In this document: in pieces, positions 60,188 through 64,000 of the stretch
Numbering within the stretch: position 1 is the stretch's first letter
Layout: each line of letters starts with the position of its first letter
From: Bradyrhizobium symbiodeficiens
Lineage (GTDB): Bacteria; Pseudomonadota; Alphaproteobacteria; Rhizobiales; Xanthobacteraceae
DNA: 64,000 bases
Assembly (NCBI RefSeq): GCF_002266465.3
Contig: NZ_CP029427.2
Span: 2,916,501-2,980,500 of the forward strand
Reading direction: 5' to 3'
Notes under the pieces: generated by a model
What the model was told of the DNA's origin: nothing
Seen by the model: only the letters and a program-made list of their open reading frames with translations
Database searches by the model: none
Translations under genes and position numbers: made by a program

Positions 60188-61435
60188 TCAGGATTTGGGC
60201 ATGATGCCGGGGCCGTTGTCCGGCCATTGAGCGACCAGCTTCTCGTCGATGTTGAAGTGCTGGGCGACGAGCTTGGGCGGCGTGTGCGTCAGCCAGTTGG
60301 AGAGCGAGACCTCCTCGTAGCGCGGCGCACGGAATACGCCGATGAACTGGAGCTCGGTGTCGCCGACATTCTCGACATAGTGGCCGAGATTGCGCCGGAC
60401 ATAGCCGATGTCGCCGGCTGCGAAATCCGTCGTCCGCGCGTTCGGGCCGGTGTCGAACACCGTCATGCGCGCTTTGCCCTTGATGTAGTACTGCCACTCG
60501 TCGGCGTTCGGATGCCAGTGCATCTCCCGGACCGCTCCCGGCGGCATCGTCACCAGTGCCGCGGCGATGGTGGTGGATACCTTGAAGTTGCTGCTGTCGG
60601 CGACGCGGATGCTGCCGGCGGAGCTCTCCTTCACCGGCGCCGAACTGCCGAGCGAATGGATGAACGGATAGGGCGGTGCCTCCGCATGCTTGGCGATTGC
60701 GGCGCGATCGGCAGCGAGATCGCCGGGCAGCGTCCCCTGGAAAATCCAGAGATTGTTCAGCGGGATCTTGGCGAAGGCGTCGGCCGGCACGCCAAAGTTC
60801 TTCGCCAGCACCTCGGGCGGCGTATGGGCAAGCCAATCCGTCACCAGCAGCGTGTTGAACTCATTGGCGTGGCCGTCGTCGAAGCAGATCACGAATTCGC
60901 AGCCGTCGGGACCCAGTCCCTGCAGTGAATGCGGCGCGCCCGACGGGAAATACCAGAGGTCGCCGGCCTTGAGGTCGCCGACATAGGGGCGCCCCTGCGT
61001 GTCGAGCACGGTGATGCGGCAGCTGCCGTAGGTCATGATCGCCCATTCGGCCGCCTGATGCCAATGCAGCTCGCGGATGCCGCCGGCGGACAGCCGCATG
61101 TTGACGCCGGAGATCTCTTTCGAGATGGCGAAATCCGCGACGGTGACTTGCCGTGCCCAGCCGCCATTCTGGATGCGCCTCGGCGCATTGTTGAACGAGG
61201 CCCAATCCATCGGCTGGCCGCCTACGTCGGTCGCCGGCGGGGTTTGTGCGGAGGGGAATTGCTTGGCCAATTCAGGGTTTTGCGGACCGGGATCGGTCAG
61301 GCTGCCGGGGCTTTTGGCGTTGACGGCACCTTGCGGCGGCTCGTCCGGGTTGCCGAAGGTTGCGGCCTGCGCACTCGAGCCGACCATGGCGGCGCCTGCC
61401 GCGGACATGGCCAGCAAATCACGTCGTGAAAACAT
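60188..61435 (-). CDS. Bicupin (oxalate decarboxylase family), Tat-exported
   Basis: A 415-residue protein. The N-terminus MFSRRDLLAMSAAGAAMVG is a twin-arginine signal. Two cupin domains are seen: the first with RELHWHQAAEWAIMTYGSCRI (residues about 125-145) and GDLWYFPSGAPHSLQG, the second with REMHWHPNADEWQYYIKGKARM and GDIGYVRRNLGHYVEN. Each has the His-x-His, Glu and second His metal ligands, normally for manganese. This is the layout of oxalate decarboxylase and oxalate oxidase. Secreted location and two complete metal sites support oxalate breakdown, which yields formate and CO2. A longer frame from TTG 61495 is less likely. Confidence 0.88.
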   Translation of the reverse strand: MFSRRDLLAMSAAGAAMVGSSAQAATFGNPDEPPQGAVNAKSPGSLTDPGPQNPELAKQFPSAQTPPATDVGGQPMDWASFNNAPRRIQNGGWARQVTVADFAISKEISGVNMRLSAGGIRELHWHQAAEWAIMTYGSCRITVLDTQGRPYVGDLKAGDLWYFPSGAPHSLQGLGPDGCEFVICFDDGHANEFNTLLVTDWLAHTPPEVLAKNFGVPADAFAKIPLNNLWIFQGTLPGDLAADRAAIAKHAEAPPYPFIHSLGSSAPVKESSAGSIRVADSSNFKVSTTIAAALVTMPPGAVREMHWHPNADEWQYYIKGKARMTVFDTGPNARTTDFAAGDIGYVRRNLGHYVENVGDTELQFIGVFRAPRYEEVSLSNWLTHTPPKLVAQHFNIDEKLVAQWPDNGPGIMPKS

Positions 61436-61683
61436 CTGGGGTCGCTCCTGAAAAATGTCGAAAGCCCTCCGTAGCGACGGGGCTCCAACCGTCAACCCTA
61501 GTTTCCGCTTGTCGTTTCAGCTTCCGAGAACGGCGCTGCTTTTGCCGGAATGCATGGCTGCTGCGGCCGACCATCCCGGTCCGGACGTGTGCAATTGCGA
61601 AATTCGGTTTCGTTTTGAAAAGACGGCTCTGCCCGCGCGATCCTTAACTACCGCGAAGAAGCACAAGATCGAGAGATGTCGAG

Positions 61684-63975
61684 ATGACCACGAAATCGGT
61701 TCGTCCCTATGGTGGACCCGCCGGCGGCTGGGGCGCACTCAAGGCGCTCAGCGAGGCGCTTCTGGTGCAGAGGGCGCCGCTGAAGGCCGCAGCGACGCTG
61801 AGCCGGATGAATCAACCGGAGGGTTTTGATTGCCCCGGCTGCGCCTGGCCCGACCCGAAGCACACCTCGTCATTCGAATTCTGCGAGAACGGCGGCAAGG
61901 CGATCGCCTGGGAGACGACATCGAAGCGCTGCACCCCCGAATTCTTCGCCGAGCATACCGTCACGGAGCTCGCGGGCTGGAACGATTACGATCTCGAAAT
62001 GGTCGGGCGGCTCACCCATCCGGTGGCTTACGATTCCGCATCCGATCGCTATCTCCCGGTCGAGTGGAGCGAAGCGTTCGACATGATCGGTCGGGAGCTT
62101 CGGGCCTTGCCCGATCCGAACATGGCGGAGTTCTACACATCCGGGCGGACCTCGAACGAAGCCGCCTTCCTCTATCAGCTCTTCGTGCGCGAATACGGCA
62201 CCAACAATTTCCCCGATTGCTCGAACATGTGCCATGAGGCGACCAGCGTCGGCCTGCCGTACTCGCTCGGCGTCGGCAAGGGCACCGTGTTGCTGGAGGA
62301 TTTCGACAAGGCCGATTGCATCTTCATCTTCGGCCAGAATCCGGGCACCAACACCCCACGGATGATGACGAGCCTGCGCAACGCGGCTCGCCGCGGCGCA
62401 TCGATCATCTCATTCAACCCGTTCCGAGAGCGGGCGCTGGAGCGTTTCCAGGCACCGCAGAGCCCGGTCGAGATGATCACGCTGTCGTCGACGCCGATCA
62501 GCTCAAAACTCTTCCAGGTCCGGGTCGGCGGCGACGTCGCCGTTCTCAAGGGGATCATGAAGATCGTGGTCGAGGCGGACGATGCCGCCCGCGCCGCCGA
62601 GCAGCCGGAGATCCTGGATTGGGATTTCATTCGCGGTCACACCGTCGGCGTCGAAGCGCTGATCGACGATCTCAAGCGCACGCAATGGCCTGATATCGAA
62701 CGTCAGTCCGGCCTGACGCGCGAGGACATGGAATATGCCGCTGGCGCCTACATGAAGGCTGAACGCGCCATCCTTGTCTACGGCATGGGCATCACCCAGC
62801 ACTGGCGCGGCGCGAACAACGTCCAGCAGATCGCGAACCTCGCATTGTTGCGCGGCAATGTCGGGCGCGAAGGCGCCGGCGTCTGCCCGGTTCGCGGCCA
62901 TTCCAACGTGCAGGGCGACCGTACCGTGGGGATCACGGAGGTCCCCAAGGCGGATTTCCTCGCACGCCTGGAGCAACGCTTCGGTTTCAAGCCTCCGGTC
63001 GCGCCGGGACACAACGTGGTCACCGCGCTGGAAGCCATGATCCGCGGCGAGGTGAAGGCCTTCTTCGCGATGGGCGGCAATTTTGCCGCGGCCATTCCGG
63101 ATTGGCAGGCGACCCGGGCGGCGCTTGGCAAGCTCGATCTGACCGTCCACGTCTCGACCAAGCTCAACCGCAGCCACCTGATCCACGGCCGCGCCGCCCT
63201 GATCCTGCCGTGCCTCGGACGGACCGAAGTCGATGTGCAGGCATCGGGGCCGCAGTCGGTCACGGTGGAGGATTCGATGTCGATGGTGCATGCATCCGGC
63301 GGCCGCAACAAGCCGGCATCGGAGCACCTGCTCAGCGAGGTCGCGATCGTCGCCGGCGTCGCCAAGGCGACGCTGGGCGAGCGTACGGTGGTCGACTGGG
63401 ACGGCTTCGTTGCCGATTACGATCGCATCCGCGATGCGATCGAGGCCGTGTTCCCGATATTCCAGGGCTACAATGCCCGCATCCGCGTCCCCGGCGGCTT
63501 CCATCTCACCTCGACCGCACGCGAGCGCATCTGGGCGACCCCCTCGGGCAAGGCGAACTTCCTGGTCTTCCCGGGCTGCGGCGAAGACCCGCCGGAAAGC
63601 GATCCCGATTCGCTCTGGCTCACCACCATACGCAGCCACGATCAGTACAACACCACGCTCTACTCGATGTCCGATCGCTATCGCGGCGTTGTCGGCCAGC
63701 GCGACGTGATCTTCCTCAACGAATACGAGCTGAGGAAGCGCGGGCTTGCCGATGGCGATCGCGTCGACCTGATCACCGCCTCGACCGACGGCGCCGAGCG
63801 GATCGTGCGCAACTTCCGCGTCGTAGCCTATTCTTTTCCGACTGGCTGCTGCGCGGCCTACTATCCGGAGACCAATCCGTTGGTTCCGCTCTATGGCCGC
63901 GACCCGCTCAGCTTTACGCCGTCATACAAGGGCGTCCCGATCCGCCTGGTGCGTTCGGCTGCTCCCGGGGGATAG
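61684..63975 (+). CDS. FdhF/YdeP family molybdopterin oxidoreductase (formate-dehydrogenase-like)
   Basis: A 763-residue protein of the YdeP/FdhF-like DMSO-reductase family. The N-terminus has the family hallmark GFDCPGCAWPDP, and Cys183 in DCSNMCHEATS sits at the molybdenum-ligand position. Two MGD-binding regions (FIFGQNPGTNTPRM and the C-terminal dinucleotide domain from about 610, with TIRSHDQYNTTLYSMSDRYRG) are present. YdeP of E. coli is linked to acid resistance; no reaction is firmly established. It sits next to an oxalate-decarboxylase-like bicupin that would make formate, and near the broken fdhD. The gene ends 25 bases before the window edge. Confidence 0.92.
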   Translation: MTTKSVRPYGGPAGGWGALKALSEALLVQRAPLKAAATLSRMNQPEGFDCPGCAWPDPKHTSSFEFCENGGKAIAWETTSKRCTPEFFAEHTVTELAGWNDYDLEMVGRLTHPVAYDSASDRYLPVEWSEAFDMIGRELRALPDPNMAEFYTSGRTSNEAAFLYQLFVREYGTNNFPDCSNMCHEATSVGLPYSLGVGKGTVLLEDFDKADCIFIFGQNPGTNTPRMMTSLRNAARRGASIISFNPFRERALERFQAPQSPVEMITLSSTPISSKLFQVRVGGDVAVLKGIMKIVVEADDAARAAEQPEILDWDFIRGHTVGVEALIDDLKRTQWPDIERQSGLTREDMEYAAGAYMKAERAILVYGMGITQHWRGANNVQQIANLALLRGNVGREGAGVCPVRGHSNVQGDRTVGITEVPKADFLARLEQRFGFKPPVAPGHNVVTALEAMIRGEVKAFFAMGGNFAAAIPDWQATRAALGKLDLTVHVSTKLNRSHLIHGRAALILPCLGRTEVDVQASGPQSVTVEDSMSMVHASGGRNKPASEHLLSEVAIVAGVAKATLGERTVVDWDGFVADYDRIRDAIEAVFPIFQGYNARIRVPGGFHLTSTARERIWATPSGKANFLVFPGCGEDPPESDPDSLWLTTIRSHDQYNTTLYSMSDRYRGVVGQRDVIFLNEYELRKRGLADGDRVDLITASTDGAERIVRNFRVVAYSFPTGCCAAYYPETNPLVPLYGRDPLSFTPSYKGVPIRLVRSAAPGG

Positions 63976-64000
63976 CGGCAGCGTAAACCAGAAGCGGGCG

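Noticed and set aside
1..64000. Prophage, integrative element or insertion sequence
   Set aside because: No transposase, integrase, phage gene, tRNA boundary or long flanking direct repeats were seen. The only signs of rearrangement are the MFS fragment and the fdhD/DUF1275 chimera.

Overview
The window looks like a chromosomal segment of a Bradyrhizobium-type alphaproteobacterium (Hyphomicrobiales). It is uniformly GC-rich, densely packed with solute ABC importers, and carries gene families typical of soil rhizobia: FCD-type GntR, molybdenum hydroxylases, amidases, FdhF/YdeP, and an RpoH-type sigma factor. The genus is an inference from gene content. I saw no rRNA, tRNA, CRISPR array, transposase or prophage gene. 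Boundaries come from reading frames, ribosome-binding sites and overlaps; family calls come from motif recognition without database searches.

Left part, 1-12 kb: the end of a DsrE-like gene and a YeeE/YedE sulfur transporter are followed by a 26-codon MFS remnant. Next is a sugar or polyol locus: a LacI repressor and an SDR dehydrogenase run leftward. Divergent from them is an operon of binding protein, two permeases, Zn-dehydrogenase, ATPase, PfkB/YihV-like kinase and LacD-type aldolase, followed by an enolase-superfamily dehydratase. Two LacI-type operators lie in the divergent gap.

Region 12-21 kb is the most unusual. A nitrate/taurine-type ABC importer has a binding protein fused to a NosL-like domain. 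It sits next to a Crp/Fnr regulator, a DUF971 protein, a ferredoxin-NADP reductase, an AprA/fumarate-reductase-like flavoprotein, an AprB-like 2[4Fe-4S] ferredoxin and a HEAT-repeat protein. This reads as a complete electron chain (NADPH to Fpr to ferredoxin to flavoprotein) with its own importer and regulator. A shared ACTAAT-core motif lies upstream of most of its transcription units and of the following ABC operon, and I propose it as the Crp/Fnr operator.

Region 21-46.5 kb is devoted to uptake and breakdown of nitrogen compounds. A polyamine-type importer leads directly into a three-subunit molybdenum hydroxylase and an amidase. A second amidase travels with an MFS transporter and a LysR regulator, divergent from a hydroxyisourate-hydrolase-like protein. 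A second polyamine-type importer is divergent from a third amidase. An Asp/Glu-racemase-like protein lacking both catalytic cysteines and a GntR regulator face a second nitrate/taurine-type importer, an arylmalonate-decarboxylase-like protein and a dihydropyrimidinase/hydantoinase. Together these suggest N-heterocycle, hydantoin, ureide or pyrimidine catabolism.

Region 46.5-64 kb is an envelope and oxidative-stress neighbourhood. It holds small secreted low-complexity proteins, an OmpR-type two-component pair, an RpoH-family sigma factor and an RND pump with its adaptor. It also has a frameshifted SrpA-type catalase-peroxidase followed by cytochrome b561, a Dps, a chimeric fdhD/DUF1275 remnant, a Tat-exported bicupin, and an FdhF/YdeP molybdoenzyme at the right end.
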